From RGIG8775 sp045128735 (lineage in GTDB: Bacteria > Bacillota > Clostridia > Oscillospirales > CAG-272): a DNA stretch of 7,606 nucleotides. The stretch covers positions 1 to 7,606 of the forward strand of contig JBGVRT010000119.1 of assembly GCA_045128735.1 (NCBI GenBank). Direction: 5' to 3'. Positions 1 through 6,258 of the stretch are shown here, piece by piece. The notes below the pieces were generated by a model that searched no databases, was not told where the DNA came from, and saw only the letters and a list, made by a program, of their open reading frames with translations. A program made the translations under genes and the position numbers. Numbering within the stretch: position 1 is the stretch's first letter; each line of letters starts with the position of its first letter.

Positions 1-163
1 CCGCTTTTTCTTTTGAACCAAAAGGCGCAAAAGAAAAAGCTCACAAAAAGAAAACGCCGATGCGCCTGCGGGCGCGAGATTGTCGCTTTTTGAAAAAAGC
101 TCCGCAAAAACTTTTCTCGCGGGCTGCGGTGCGAACACACCGCCAAACAATAATTTATCGGTC
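1..163. repeat. Hairpin-rich noncoding block, likely dispersed repeat
   Basis: I see no convincing gene here. The block is built of short inverted repeats. A perfect 13-bp stem (GCTTTTTCTTTTG at 3-15 with 28-40) encloses a 12-nt loop. A 5-bp GC stem pairs 62-66 with 71-75. GCTTTTT at 85-91 pairs with 94-100, nested inside CGCGAG/CTCGCG at 73-78 and 116-121. The stretches around 33-50 and 93-112 resemble each other (AAAAAGCTC followed by CAAAAA), suggesting internal duplication. Its right end, 127-163, matches the other end of the window in inverted orientation. Structured, A-rich intergenic blocks of this kind recur in Clostridia genomes. That this is a multi-copy element is inferred from the second partial copy; the true left border is outside the window. 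Confidence 0.55.
127..163 (-). repeat. Inverted-repeat copy, left arm
   Basis: This 37-bp stretch, read on the minus strand, matches 7570-7606 on the plus strand with only two adjacent mismatches (GC here, AA at 7590-7591). The shared text begins GACCGATAAATTATTGTTT and ends GGTGTGTTCGCACCG. Similarity stops abruptly at 163/164, just before the gap terminator. Relative to the nearest gene, both copies lie downstream of a 3' end and its terminator, in the same orientation. Confidence 0.85.
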
Positions 164-173
164 TTTTTTGCAT

Positions 174-205
174 AAAAAAGAGCTGTCACGGTGTGACAGC
201 TCTTT
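174..205 (-). terminator. Rho-independent terminator of gap
   Basis: A perfect 13-bp stem (177-189 with 193-205, containing GAGCTGTCAC) has a 3-nt loop at 190-192. Read leftward it is followed by a run of six T on the minus strand (174-179, partly in the stem). It starts 19 nt beyond the gap stop codon, the usual distance for an intrinsic terminator. On the plus strand only a short T run follows, so it should act mainly leftward. Confidence 0.9.
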
Positions 206-224
206 AATACTGTTATTTGAAAAC

Positions 225-1256
225 TTATGCAAGCTCTGCGAAGTACTTGATTGTACGTACCATCTGGCTTGTGTAGGAGTTCTCGTTGTCGTACCACGAA
301 ACAACCTGTACCTGGTATGTGTCGTCGTCGATCTTTGTAACCATTGTCTGGGTTGCATCGAAGAGAGAACCGTACTTCATTCCGATAACGTCGGAAGAAA
401 CGATGGGATCCTCGGTGTAGCCGTAGCTTGCGGAAGCAGCAGCCTTCATAGCAGCGTTGATGCCTTCCTTGGTTACGTCCTTACCCTTAACAACTGCTAC
501 AAGGATTGTTGTAGAACCGGTGTTAACGGGAACTCTCTGTGCAGAACCGATAAGCTTGCCGTTGAGCTCGGGAATAACAAGACCGATTGCCTTTGCAGCA
601 CCTGTGGAGTTGGGAACGATGTTGGATGCGCCTGCACGTGCACGGCGAAGGTCGCCCTTTCTGTGAGGACCGTCAAGGATCATCTGGTCACCTGTGTAAG
701 CGTGAACAGTGGTCATGATACCGCTCTGGATAGGAGCGTAATCGTTAAGAGCCTTTGCCATGGGAGCAAGGCAGTTTGTTGTGCAGGATGCAGCGGAAAT
801 GATAACGTCATCCTTGTTAAGTGTCTTTTCGTTTACGCTGAATACAACAGTCTTTGTTTCCTTATCAGCGGGAGCGGAGATAACAACCTTCTTTGCGCCT
901 GCGTTGATGTGTGCGGAAGCCTTCTCCTTAGTGGTGTAGAAGCCTGTGCACTCAAGAACAACGTCAACGTCGAGCTTACCCCAAGGGCAGTTGTTAGCGT
1001 CCTTCTCAGCGTAGATCTTGATCTCCTTACCGTCAACAGTGATGGAATCCTCACCTGCAACAACGGTGTGAAGACCCTCACCCATCTTGCCGCAGTAACC
1101 GCCCTGAGCGGTGTCGTACTTGAGAAGGTGAGCGAGCATTGCGGGATCTGTCAAATCATTGATAGCTACGATCTCGTATCCCTCAGCGCCGAACATCTGT
1201 CTGAATGCAAGACGGCCGATACGACCGAAACCGTTAATGGCAACTTTTACTGACAT
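225..1256 (-). CDS. gap: Glyceraldehyde-3-phosphate dehydrogenase, type I
   Basis: This cytoplasmic glycolytic enzyme oxidises glyceraldehyde 3-phosphate with NAD and phosphate to 1,3-bisphosphoglycerate. The 343-residue length is normal for the homotetrameric family. The Rossmann motif GFGRIG is at residues 9-14. The acidic N33-D34 at the end of the second strand fits NAD preference. The catalytic cysteine is C158 in SCTTNC, the catalytic histidine H185 in TTVHAYTGDQ, and the C-terminal WYDNE signature is at 321-325. The start is supported by GGAGG at 1265-1269, 8 nt from the ATG. The gene is not followed by pgk or tpi here: a terminator closes it, and a likely promoter lies in the 150-nt gap after tagA. 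I see no frameshift or missing key residue. NAD rather than NADP use is inferred from sequence only. Confidence 0.98.
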   Translation of the reverse strand: MSVKVAINGFGRIGRLAFRQMFGAEGYEIVAINDLTDPAMLAHLLKYDTAQGGYCGKMGEGLHTVVAGEDSITVDGKEIKIYAEKDANNCPWGKLDVDVVLECTGFYTTKEKASAHINAGAKKVVISAPADKETKTVVFSVNEKTLNKDDVIISAASCTTNCLAPMAKALNDYAPIQSGIMTTVHAYTGDQMILDGPHRKGDLRRARAGASNIVPNSTGAAKAIGLVIPELNGKLIGSAQRVPVNTGSTTILVAVVKGKDVTKEGINAAMKAAASASYGYTEDPIVSSDVIGMKYGSLFDATQTMVTKIDDDTYQVQVVSWYDNENSYTSQMVRTIKYFAELA

Positions 1257-1314
1257 AGTAAAATCCTCCGTATAAAATATAGTAATCTAGGTAGTTTGAT
1301 ACCCATTCGTATAT

Positions 1315-1343
1315 ATTTTACCGCATTTTGGCAAAATAAACAA
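1315..1343 (-). promoter_or_regulatory. Probable sigma-A promoter of gap
   Basis: Read on the minus strand, TTGTTT (1338-1343) is separated by exactly 17 nt from TAAAAT (1315-1320). The -35 is weak and the -10 matches consensus at five of six positions. Initiation would fall near 1308, giving a leader of about 50 nt that ends in the GGAGG site at 1265-1269. A weak leader hairpin, 1270-1277 with 1295-1302 and one mismatch, lies beside the RBS. No clear terminator separates tagA from gap, so read-through from tagA may also contribute. Confidence 0.5.
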
Positions 1344-1406
1344 GGGCTTTGAGAAAATTTTATCAATTTTGTAGGTTTGACAATTTTCGGGGCTTTTTTT
1401 ACGCTC

Positions 1407-2153
1407 TTATCTGTGCATTGTGCCTATAGAACCTATGCTTTTTGCCACTGCGGAGACGCCAAACGAGACGAGCTTGGGCAGGTCTTTGAGCTTTTTGGGG
1501 GATACAGCCATACGCCAAGCCCATTCGCCGCCCGCATTCTGAACGCTTTTGGGGGCGCGTCTGACCTCGCCCGACCACACGTCAAGCGAGCCGCCAAGTC
1601 CCATAAACAGCAGGACGTGGGGGAGGCGCGGGGAGTTGCGGTTTATCCATTTTTCCTGTCTCGGCGAGCCTGTGCAGACGTAGAGCAGTGAGGCGCGGGA
1701 GGCGTTTATTTTCTTTATGAGAGACTCGTTTTCGCTCTCGTTTATATAACCGTTTTCGGTGCCGCAGACTTTGAGTGTTGGGTATCTCAGGCGCAGGCGG
1801 TCGGCGGCTTTTTGCGCCACGCCCTCCTTACCGCCGAAAAAGAAAACTCCAAGTCCGTGGGCGGCGGCGTAGGCGAGCATATCCTCGGCGAGGTCGATGC
1901 CGCCTATCCTTTCGGGGATAGGGGTTTTTAAGAGTCTTGAGGCGAGAATAAGCCCATTCCCGTCGGGGATATTGTAGTCGGAGCGCGAAAGCACCTGCAA
2001 AAATTCGGGGTCGCGCTTGGCGTTCTGCACCATTATTGGGTTTGGGGTGAAAATGACGGTCCGCACACGACGCCCCAACCGTTCGGTCACCTCGGCACAT
2101 AGGCTGCGCCTGTCAAGGTCGTCGATCATAATTCCGCATATATTTCTTTTCAT
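1407..2153 (-). CDS. WecG/TagA/CpsF-family glycosyltransferase
   Basis: This GT26-family enzyme would transfer a sugar, in characterised TagA enzymes N-acetylmannosamine from UDP-ManNAc, to a lipid-linked GlcNAc at the inner face of the membrane, for teichoic acid or other surface-polysaccharide synthesis. Family blocks appear in order (numbered from the start chosen here): TPNP at about 36-39, IPDGNG at 62-67 with the conserved aspartate, ERIGGIDL, FFFGGKEG, CTGSPRQEKWI near 160-170, then GLGGSLDVWSGEVRRAP and GGEWAWRM. The frame opens with a TTG at 2180, but AGGTAGGA at 2160-2167 sits 6 nt before ATG 2151-2153, so I start there (248 residues). The C-terminal tail is basic and membrane-proximal in this family. 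It stands alone, divergent from proS, with no other polysaccharide genes in the window, so the exact donor and polymer are unknown. The family is clear; the gene name tagA is only a guess. Confidence 0.9.
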   Translation of the reverse strand: MKRNICGIMIDDLDRRSLCAEVTERLGRRVRTVIFTPNPIMVQNAKRDPEFLQVLSRSDYNIPDGNGLILASRLLKTPIPERIGGIDLAEDMLAYAAAHGLGVFFFGGKEGVAQKAADRLRLRYPTLKVCGTENGYINESENESLIKKINASRASLLYVCTGSPRQEKWINRNSPRLPHVLLFMGLGGSLDVWSGEVRRAPKSVQNAGGEWAWRMAVSPKKLKDLPKLVSFGVSAVAKSIGSIGTMHR

Positions 2154-2183
2154 AAACATTCCTACCTTTTTTATTTTCAACTA

Positions 2184-2212
2184 TTGACAATTCGGTGCAA
2201 TTGCTTTATAAT
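2184..2212 (+). promoter_or_regulatory. Perfect consensus sigma-A promoter for proS
   Basis: TTGACA at 2184-2189 and TATAAT at 2207-2212 are separated by exactly 17 nt, a full match to the vegetative sigma factor consensus. Transcription should begin near 2219, giving a leader of about 50 nt. No T-box-like structure fits in so short a leader. The RBS AAAGGA at 2258-2263 lies 8 nt before the proS ATG. For leftward tagA I see only weak candidates, such as a minus-strand TATAAT at about 2246-2251 with no good -35. Confidence 0.92.
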
Positions 2213-2271
2213 ATAATAATAGATATGTTTAGCTGAAAATTTTTGAATTATACATCGAAAGGATATAAAAA

Positions 2272-3714
2272 ATGGCAAACGACAAGAAAATGGTTGAGCA
2301 GATAACCTCTATGGAGGTTGACTTTGCTCAATGGTACACCGACGTAGTTAAGAAGGCGGAGCTTGCTGATTATTCGGGCGTAAAGGGCTGTATGATAATC
2401 CGTCCTTACGGCTACGCTATCTGGGAGAATATTCAGAGAGAGCTTGACAAGCGCTTCAAGGCTCTGGGTCACGAGAACGTGTATATGCCCATGTTCATTC
2501 CCGAAAGCCTGCTTCAGAAGGAGAAGGACCACGTTGAGGGCTTTGCTCCCGAGTGCGCTATCGTAACGATAGGCGGTCAGAACACTCTTGCCGAGAGACT
2601 TATTGTAAGACCCACCTCCGAGACTCTTTTCTGTGACCACTTCAAGGATATAATTCACTCCTACCGCGACCTGCCCAAGCTTTACAATCAGTGGGTAAAC
2701 GTTGTGCGTTGGGAAAAGACCACAAGACCCTTCCTTCGCACCTCCGAGTTCCTTTGGCAGGAGGGTCACACAATGCACGAGACCGAGGAGGAGGCAAGAG
2801 AGGAGACACTCCGTATGCTCGGCGTATACGAGGAGTTCTACCTTAACTGCCTTGCTATCCCTGCGGTAACGGGTCAAAAGACCGAAAAGGAAAAATTTGC
2901 GGGCGCTGAGGTGACCTACACCATCGAGCCTATGATGCACAACGGCGTTGCGCTTCAGGGCGGTACGTCCCACTACTTCGGTGACGGCTTCGCAAAGGCG
3001 TTCGACATCACCTTCACAAGCAGAGAGAACACGATAAAGTATCCTCATCAGACCTCTTGGGGCGTTTCCACAAGAATGATTGGTGCGATAATCATGGCTC
3101 ACGGCGACGACAACGGACTTATTCTTCCTCCCGTCGTTGCTCCCATTCAGGTGGTTATCATTCCCGTTGCACAGCACAAGGAAGGCGTGCTTGAGAAGGC
3201 AAACGAGATAAAGGCAAGACTTGAGGCGGCAGGACTCCGCGTTAAGCTTGACGACAGCGACCAGAGCGCGGGCTGGAAGTACAGCCAGTACGAAATGAAG
3301 GGCGTTCCCGTAAGACTTGAAATTGGTCCTCGCGATATTGAGTCGGGCAACTGTGTGCTTGTAAGCCGTGTTTCGAGAGAAAAGAATTTCGTTGCGCTTG
3401 AGGGTATTGAGGACGAGGTCAAGAAGATGCTTGGCGTGGTTCACGACGAGCTCGTTTCGAGAGCAAAGAAGAATCTTGCCGAAAAGACAAGCGTTGCGAC
3501 AACCTACGAGGAGTTCCTCGACGCGGCAGAGAACAAGCCCGGATTTATCAAGGCTATGTGGTGCGGCGACATAGAATGCGAGGATAAGCTTAAGGACGCA
3601 ACGGGCGGCGTTAAGTCGCGTTGCATTCCTTTCGTGGAAGAACAGCTTTCCGACAAGTGCGTATGCTGCGGCAGACCCGCAAAGCATATGGTTGTATGGG
3701 GCAGACAGTATTGA
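2272..3714 (+). CDS. proS: Prolyl-tRNA synthetase, archaeal/eukaryote-type (ProS type 3)
   Basis: This cytoplasmic enzyme charges tRNA-Pro with proline using ATP. At 480 residues it matches the short archaeal/eukaryote-like form, which lacks the editing insertion of the E. coli type. The class II catalytic core covers about residues 35-285: motif 2 is RWEKTTRPFLRTSEF near 147-160, followed by the tRNA-side QEGHTMH; motif 3 is GVSTRMIGAIIMAHGDDNG around 264-282. The HGTP anticodon-binding domain follows at about 290-390. The C-terminal zinc-type domain has cysteine pairs C431/C436 and C463/C466 and ends in the characteristic WGRQY tail, close to the family's WGRxY ending. The start is fixed by AAAGGA 8 nt upstream and the promoter at 2184-2212. 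The rodA-like gene begins 35 nt after the stop with no terminator between, so the two are probably one operon. Confidence 0.98.
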   Translation: MANDKKMVEQITSMEVDFAQWYTDVVKKAELADYSGVKGCMIIRPYGYAIWENIQRELDKRFKALGHENVYMPMFIPESLLQKEKDHVEGFAPECAIVTIGGQNTLAERLIVRPTSETLFCDHFKDIIHSYRDLPKLYNQWVNVVRWEKTTRPFLRTSEFLWQEGHTMHETEEEAREETLRMLGVYEEFYLNCLAIPAVTGQKTEKEKFAGAEVTYTIEPMMHNGVALQGGTSHYFGDGFAKAFDITFTSRENTIKYPHQTSWGVSTRMIGAIIMAHGDDNGLILPPVVAPIQVVIIPVAQHKEGVLEKANEIKARLEAAGLRVKLDDSDQSAGWKYSQYEMKGVPVRLEIGPRDIESGNCVLVSRVSREKNFVALEGIEDEVKKMLGVVHDELVSRAKKNLAEKTSVATTYEEFLDAAENKPGFIKAMWCGDIECEDKLKDATGGVKSRCIPFVEEQLSDKCVCCGRPAKHMVVWGRQY

Positions 3715-3749
3715 TGTAATAATAGATAGAATTTGAAAGGGGCAGGGAT

Positions 3750-4862
3750 ATGAACGCAGTCAGACAAACGGCTACAAGGCGAAGATATCTCTTTGACCCC
3801 TTTCTTTTTGCGTGTACCCTTGGACTTTCCTTAATAAGCCTGCTTATGCTGTGGGGCGGCAGAAGCGAGTTCGGTTCGCGCGCTTTCGTTATGCAGTTTC
3901 TTATGACGGTGGCGGGCAACGCGGCGGTTATGGTGCTGTCCTGTCTTGACTACGAATATATCACCGACAGATATTGGGTTGTCATCGGCGTGGTGTCGGC
4001 ACTCTTTCTTGCAAGCACCGTGCTTTTCGGTATGAGCATAGGAACAAATAAGAGCTGGCTTGATCTGGGCTTTGTCACCATTCAGCCCTCGGAGTTTGTA
4101 AAGGCGACCTACATACTCACCTTTGCGAAGCATCTTTCTGAGGTCAAGGATACAATAAATCAGCCCAAAACTCTTTTGCGCCTCGGTATTCACGCGGGAA
4201 TTTTTATAGGAATAGTTCTTGCCACGGGCGACCTTGGCGTTGCGCTTATGTACGTGGGAATAACCGCGGTTATGCTTTTCTGCGCGGGGCTGAGCCTTTG
4301 GTATTTCGCGGCGGCGGCACTTGTGGTCATTCTCCTTTTTCCATACGCGTGGGATTTGCTTGAGCATTATCAGCAACAGAGAATTCTGGTGGGCTTTGAC
4401 CCCGACATCGACCCCTCGGATAAGGGCAGACAGCCCATAATCGGCAGGCAGGCGATAATCAACGGCGGTCTTACGGGCTGCGGCATTTACGGCGGCTACT
4501 ACTACACCACGCTTCCCATTGCCGAGTCGGATTTTGCTTTTGCCACGGTCTGCGAAAAGTTCGGTCTGCTTGGCGGCGCGGGTATTATGCTTCTTATGAT
4601 TCTCGCGGTTGTGCGCGTCTTCTTTATCGCAGGGCAGTCGCGCAGGGATTACGGCGCGTATATGTGCGCGGGTGTGGGCGCGATGCTGATTATTCAGACT
4701 ATCGTAAACGTGGGAATGTGCCTTGCCATAAGCCCTGTTATAGGAATAACACTTCCGTTTATCAGCGCGGGTGGCTCGTCGGTGCTTGCCACGTACATAA
4801 CTCTCGGACTTGTGCACAGCGTTATAACCAACAAAAAAAGGCGTATTTTTGAAGGAAAATAG
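3750..4862 (+). CDS. RodA/FtsW/SpoVE-family peptidoglycan glycosyltransferase
   Basis: SEDS-family polytopic membrane protein; characterised members polymerise lipid II into glycan strands together with a class B penicillin-binding protein. The 370 residues contain about ten hydrophobic segments after a basic N-terminus (RQTATRRR). Family motifs seen: SWLDLGFVTIQPSEFVK (102-118), DLG at 161-163 with the essential extracellular aspartate D161, SDFAFATVCEKFG (260-272), NVGM (320-323), P329 and the LPFISAGGSS block (335-344). The residues before D161 are ATG rather than the usual QP/EP. RBS AAAGGGG at 3736-3742 is 7 nt before the ATG. No class B PBP, mreC or ftsZ is nearby, so whether it serves elongation (RodA), division (FtsW) or sporulation (SpoVE) cannot be decided here. 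The general motif pattern slightly favours RodA. Co-transcription with proS is inferred from the 35-nt gap. Confidence 0.93.
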   Translation: MNAVRQTATRRRYLFDPFLFACTLGLSLISLLMLWGGRSEFGSRAFVMQFLMTVAGNAAVMVLSCLDYEYITDRYWVVIGVVSALFLASTVLFGMSIGTNKSWLDLGFVTIQPSEFVKATYILTFAKHLSEVKDTINQPKTLLRLGIHAGIFIGIVLATGDLGVALMYVGITAVMLFCAGLSLWYFAAAALVVILLFPYAWDLLEHYQQQRILVGFDPDIDPSDKGRQPIIGRQAIINGGLTGCGIYGGYYYTTLPIAESDFAFATVCEKFGLLGGAGIMLLMILAVVRVFFIAGQSRRDYGAYMCAGVGAMLIIQTIVNVGMCLAISPVIGITLPFISAGGSSVLATYITLGLVHSVITNKKRRIFEGK

Positions 4863-4863
4863 T

Positions 4864-4891
4864 CATACAAATCACTCCCGAAATATATAAT
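4864..4891 (+). promoter_or_regulatory. Possible weak promoter inside the hairpin region
   Basis: A perfect TATAAT lies at 4886-4891, within the 5' arm of the hairpin described at 4875-4927. With a 16-nt spacer the -35 would be CATACA (4864-4869), matching only the last three consensus positions. If it is used, initiation near 4898 would make an RNA that lacks the 5' arm. The -10 could be a chance product of the AT-rich stem. Confidence 0.3.
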
Positions 4892-4927
4892 GTAACGAAA
4901 GTTTATTATATTTTCGGGAGGTTTTTT
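4875..4927 (+). terminator. Terminator-like hairpin that overlaps the next gene's RBS
   Basis: CTCCCGAAA (4875-4883) pairs perfectly with TTTCGGGAG (4912-4920). After a bulged T at 4884, ATATAAT (4885-4891) pairs with ATTATAT (4905-4911), leaving a 13-nt loop. One G (4921) and six T (4922-4927) follow, the layout of an intrinsic terminator 12 nt after the rodA-like stop. Unusually, GGGAGG (4916-4921) within the 3' arm is the only good Shine-Dalgarno for the ATG at 4928, and the T-tract is the SD-to-start spacer. It could end the proS-rodA transcript, hide the RBS on read-through RNA, or both. Confidence 0.75.
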
Positions 4928-5395
4928 ATGTTCGTTTATTCCTTGCGCGCAAGCACTCTGCGCTTTTTCTCGGTCATTGCACTTTCTCTTGCGGTGCTTC
5001 TCACCCTTGTCACTCTTGTTCCCACCTACGCCACCGACGGCGAGCAGGCGGCAAGCTACGACTATGAAAAAATAAGGGGCGAGGACGACGCCGAGCGTTT
5101 CCTCGCGCAGTTCGGGTGGATAGTTGACGCCGCGCCTATCGAGGTCACCGAGGTGACTATGCCTGCCGAGTTCGACAAAATTTTCTCGGCGTATAACGAG
5201 ATACAGAAGGAGCAGGGACTTGACCTTGTGAAGTATAAGCGCAAAAAGCTGACTCGCTACACCTTTGAGGTAAAAAATTACGAGGGCTACCAGGGCAGGG
5301 TGCTTGCAAACGTTCTCGTTTACCGCGGAAAGGTGGTTGGCGGCGATATCTGCTCTGCCGACGTGGAGGGCTTTGTGCAGGGTTTTGAAAAATAA
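4928..5395 (+). CDS. DUF4830-type exported or membrane-anchored protein
   Basis: This 155-residue protein has an N-terminal hydrophobic segment at about residues 12-34 after a short basic stretch. It is an uncleaved anchor or a signal peptide with possible cleavage near PTYAT (32-36). The rest is soluble and probably outside the membrane. The body resembles, from memory, the DUF4830 domain common in Clostridia: RFLAQFGWIVDAAPIEVTEV (57-76), PAEFDKIFSAYNEIQKEQG (79-97), then LTRYTFEVKNYEGYQGRVLA (108-127) and a C-terminal VYRGKVVGGDICSADVEGF. Its function is unknown; there is no recognisable catalytic motif. GGGAGG at 4916-4921 is 6 nt before the ATG and lies inside a hairpin. A new promoter starts the next unit downstream, so this gene may be a single-gene unit or the tail of the proS-rodA operon. 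Confidence 0.82.
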   Translation: MFVYSLRASTLRFFSVIALSLAVLLTLVTLVPTYATDGEQAASYDYEKIRGEDDAERFLAQFGWIVDAAPIEVTEVTMPAEFDKIFSAYNEIQKEQGLDLVKYKRKKLTRYTFEVKNYEGYQGRVLANVLVYRGKVVGGDICSADVEGFVQGFEK

Positions 5396-5419
5396 TAGTG
5401 GTTAAATTTCAAAAAACTA

Positions 5420-5448
5420 TTGACTTTTTTTCACAAATGAGTTATAAT
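5420..5448 (+). promoter_or_regulatory. Sigma-A promoter for yceD-rpmF
   Basis: TTGACT (5420-5425), 17 nt, then TATAAT (5443-5448): eleven of twelve consensus positions match. Initiation would be near 5455, leaving a leader of about 33 nt with the strong RBS GGGAGGTG at 5475-5482. It lies fully in the gap after the DUF4830 gene, where I see no convincing terminator. Confidence 0.88.
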
Positions 5449-5487
5449 ACCTTGTGTTGCCTTAAAAAGTGAACGGGAGGTGCGTTT

Positions 5488-5994
5488 ATGACGTTTGACG
5501 TAAAGCCGCTTCTTCGCGGAGAGGTAAACAGTATCAAGCTTGACTATTTGCTGCCCGTGGAGCTTGCAGGCGTCAGGTTTGAGGAAGACGTGCGCGTGGT
5601 TGGCGAGATAACCGACAGAGCAGGCTATATGCGCCTTGCGCTTAAGCTTTCTGTACCTTACGTTGCCGAGTGCGCGAGATGTCTTGACGAGGTTCGCGGA
5701 GTATTTGAAGAGGACCTTGAGAGAACTGTCGTTACAAAAGGCTCGGTAAGCGACGAAGAGCTTGACGAGAATATTGACGAGTACGCTGTCCTTAACGAGA
5801 ACGGAGAGCTTAACGTGGACGAGGAGGTCGCGGAGACCTTCGTGCTTGCGTTCCCGAAAAAGCTTCTTTGCTCTGAGGATTGCGAGGGACTTTGCCCCAA
5901 GTGCGGAAAGCGCAAAAAAGACGGCGATTGTGGGTGTGTGGTGAAAGAAATTGACCCAAGATTGGCGGTTTTGAAAAAATTACTTGACAATTAG
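5488..5994 (+). CDS. yceD: YceD/DUF177 family protein
   Basis: DUF177 protein of 168 residues, a normal length. Members are genetically linked to 23S rRNA accumulation and large-subunit production, and the gene commonly lies directly before rpmF, as here; the molecular activity is not established. The N-terminal half is a beta-rich domain ending in the CARC motif (C62, C65). The acidic middle (about 86-116) is followed by the family block VLAFPKKLLCSEDCEGLC, with C128, C132, C136 and C139 (CPKCG), and further C148 and C150. The cysteines suggest metal binding by a Gram-positive-type variant. The C-terminus carries the typical DPRLAVLKKLL signature (156-166). The start is supported by GGGAGGTG ending 5 nt upstream. 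The final codons also contain the -35 box of the rpmF promoter. Confidence 0.92.
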   Translation: MTFDVKPLLRGEVNSIKLDYLLPVELAGVRFEEDVRVVGEITDRAGYMRLALKLSVPYVAECARCLDEVRGVFEEDLERTVVTKGSVSDEELDENIDEYAVLNENGELNVDEEVAETFVLAFPKKLLCSEDCEGLCPKCGKRKKDGDCGCVVKEIDPRLAVLKKLLDN

Positions 5995-6012
5995 AAAAAT
6001 TTGTAGTATAAT
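5984..6012 (+). promoter_or_regulatory. Perfect consensus promoter for rpmF, overlapping yceD 3' end
   Basis: TTGACA at 5984-5989 is 17 nt from TATAAT at 6007-6012, a full consensus match. The -35 box lies in the last sense codons of yceD (Leu-Leu-Asp-Asn, stop). Initiation near 6019 gives a leader of under 40 nt with the RBS AAGGAGGTG at 6041-6049. This lets L32 be made independently of, and more strongly than, YceD. There is no terminator between the genes, so the upstream promoter can also contribute. Confidence 0.92.
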
Positions 6013-6056
6013 TGTAGCGATAATATGTGTTTAATGCTTCAAGGAGGTGTATCGAA

Positions 6057-6239
6057 ATGGCAGTACCGAAGAAAAAAGTATCTAAAGCTCGCAGAGACAA
6101 GAGACGTTCTAATAATTGGAAGCTCGATTTACCCGGAATGGTAAAGTGCCCCAAGTGCGGAGAGTATGTACTTGCTCACCGTGTATGTAAGGCTTGCGGT
6201 TCCTACAACGGCAAAGAAGTTGTAAAGAAGGAAGCGTAA
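6057..6239 (+). CDS. rpmF: 50S ribosomal protein L32 (bL32), zinc-ribbon form
   Basis: Structural protein of the large ribosomal subunit, 60 residues. It begins MAVPKKKVSKARRDKRRS, the classic basic L32 N-terminus, and carries a complete four-cysteine zinc ribbon, CPKC (C31, C34) and CKAC (C44, C47), so it is the zinc-containing C+ type rather than the cysteine-free paralogue induced in zinc shortage. The frame is open upstream from a GTG at 6027, but AAGGAGGTG at 6041-6049 and the universal MAVPKKK start place initiation at 6057. Many Bacillota have plsX and fatty-acid genes after rpmF; here a terminator-like hairpin and an exported foldase follow. Confidence 0.98.
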   Translation: MAVPKKKVSKARRDKRRSNNWKLDLPGMVKCPKCGEYVLAHRVCKACGSYNGKEVVKKEA

Positions 6240-6258
6240 ATTGCGACTTGCAAAAAGA

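Noticed and set aside
60..1253. A 397-codon open frame on the plus strand opposite gap
   Set aside because: It is antisense to a clear gap gene with intact motifs, is rich in Cys, Leu and Val from reverse-complemented codons, and has no RBS.
1257..1314. Regulatory hairpin in the gap leader (1270-1277 with 1295-1302)
   Set aside because: It has one mismatch, is AT-rich and has a 17-nt loop, so it is too weak to claim as a feature.
2213..2271. T-box or other riboswitch in the proS leader
   Set aside because: The leader is only about 50 nt, AT-rich, with no specifier stem, T-box sequence or terminator.
2248..3687. A 479-codon open frame antisense to proS
   Set aside because: Its length follows from proS codon bias; it has no family motifs and proS is unambiguous on the other strand.
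3831..4817. A 328-codon open frame antisense to the rodA-like gene
   Set aside because: It is a shadow with composition unlike a folded protein, opposite a clear SEDS protein.
5390..5433. Possible terminator after the DUF4830 gene (AATAGT pairing with ACTATT, then a T-run)
   Set aside because: The 6-bp AT-rich stem with a long loop is too weak, and the sequence is better explained by the overlapping yceD promoter.
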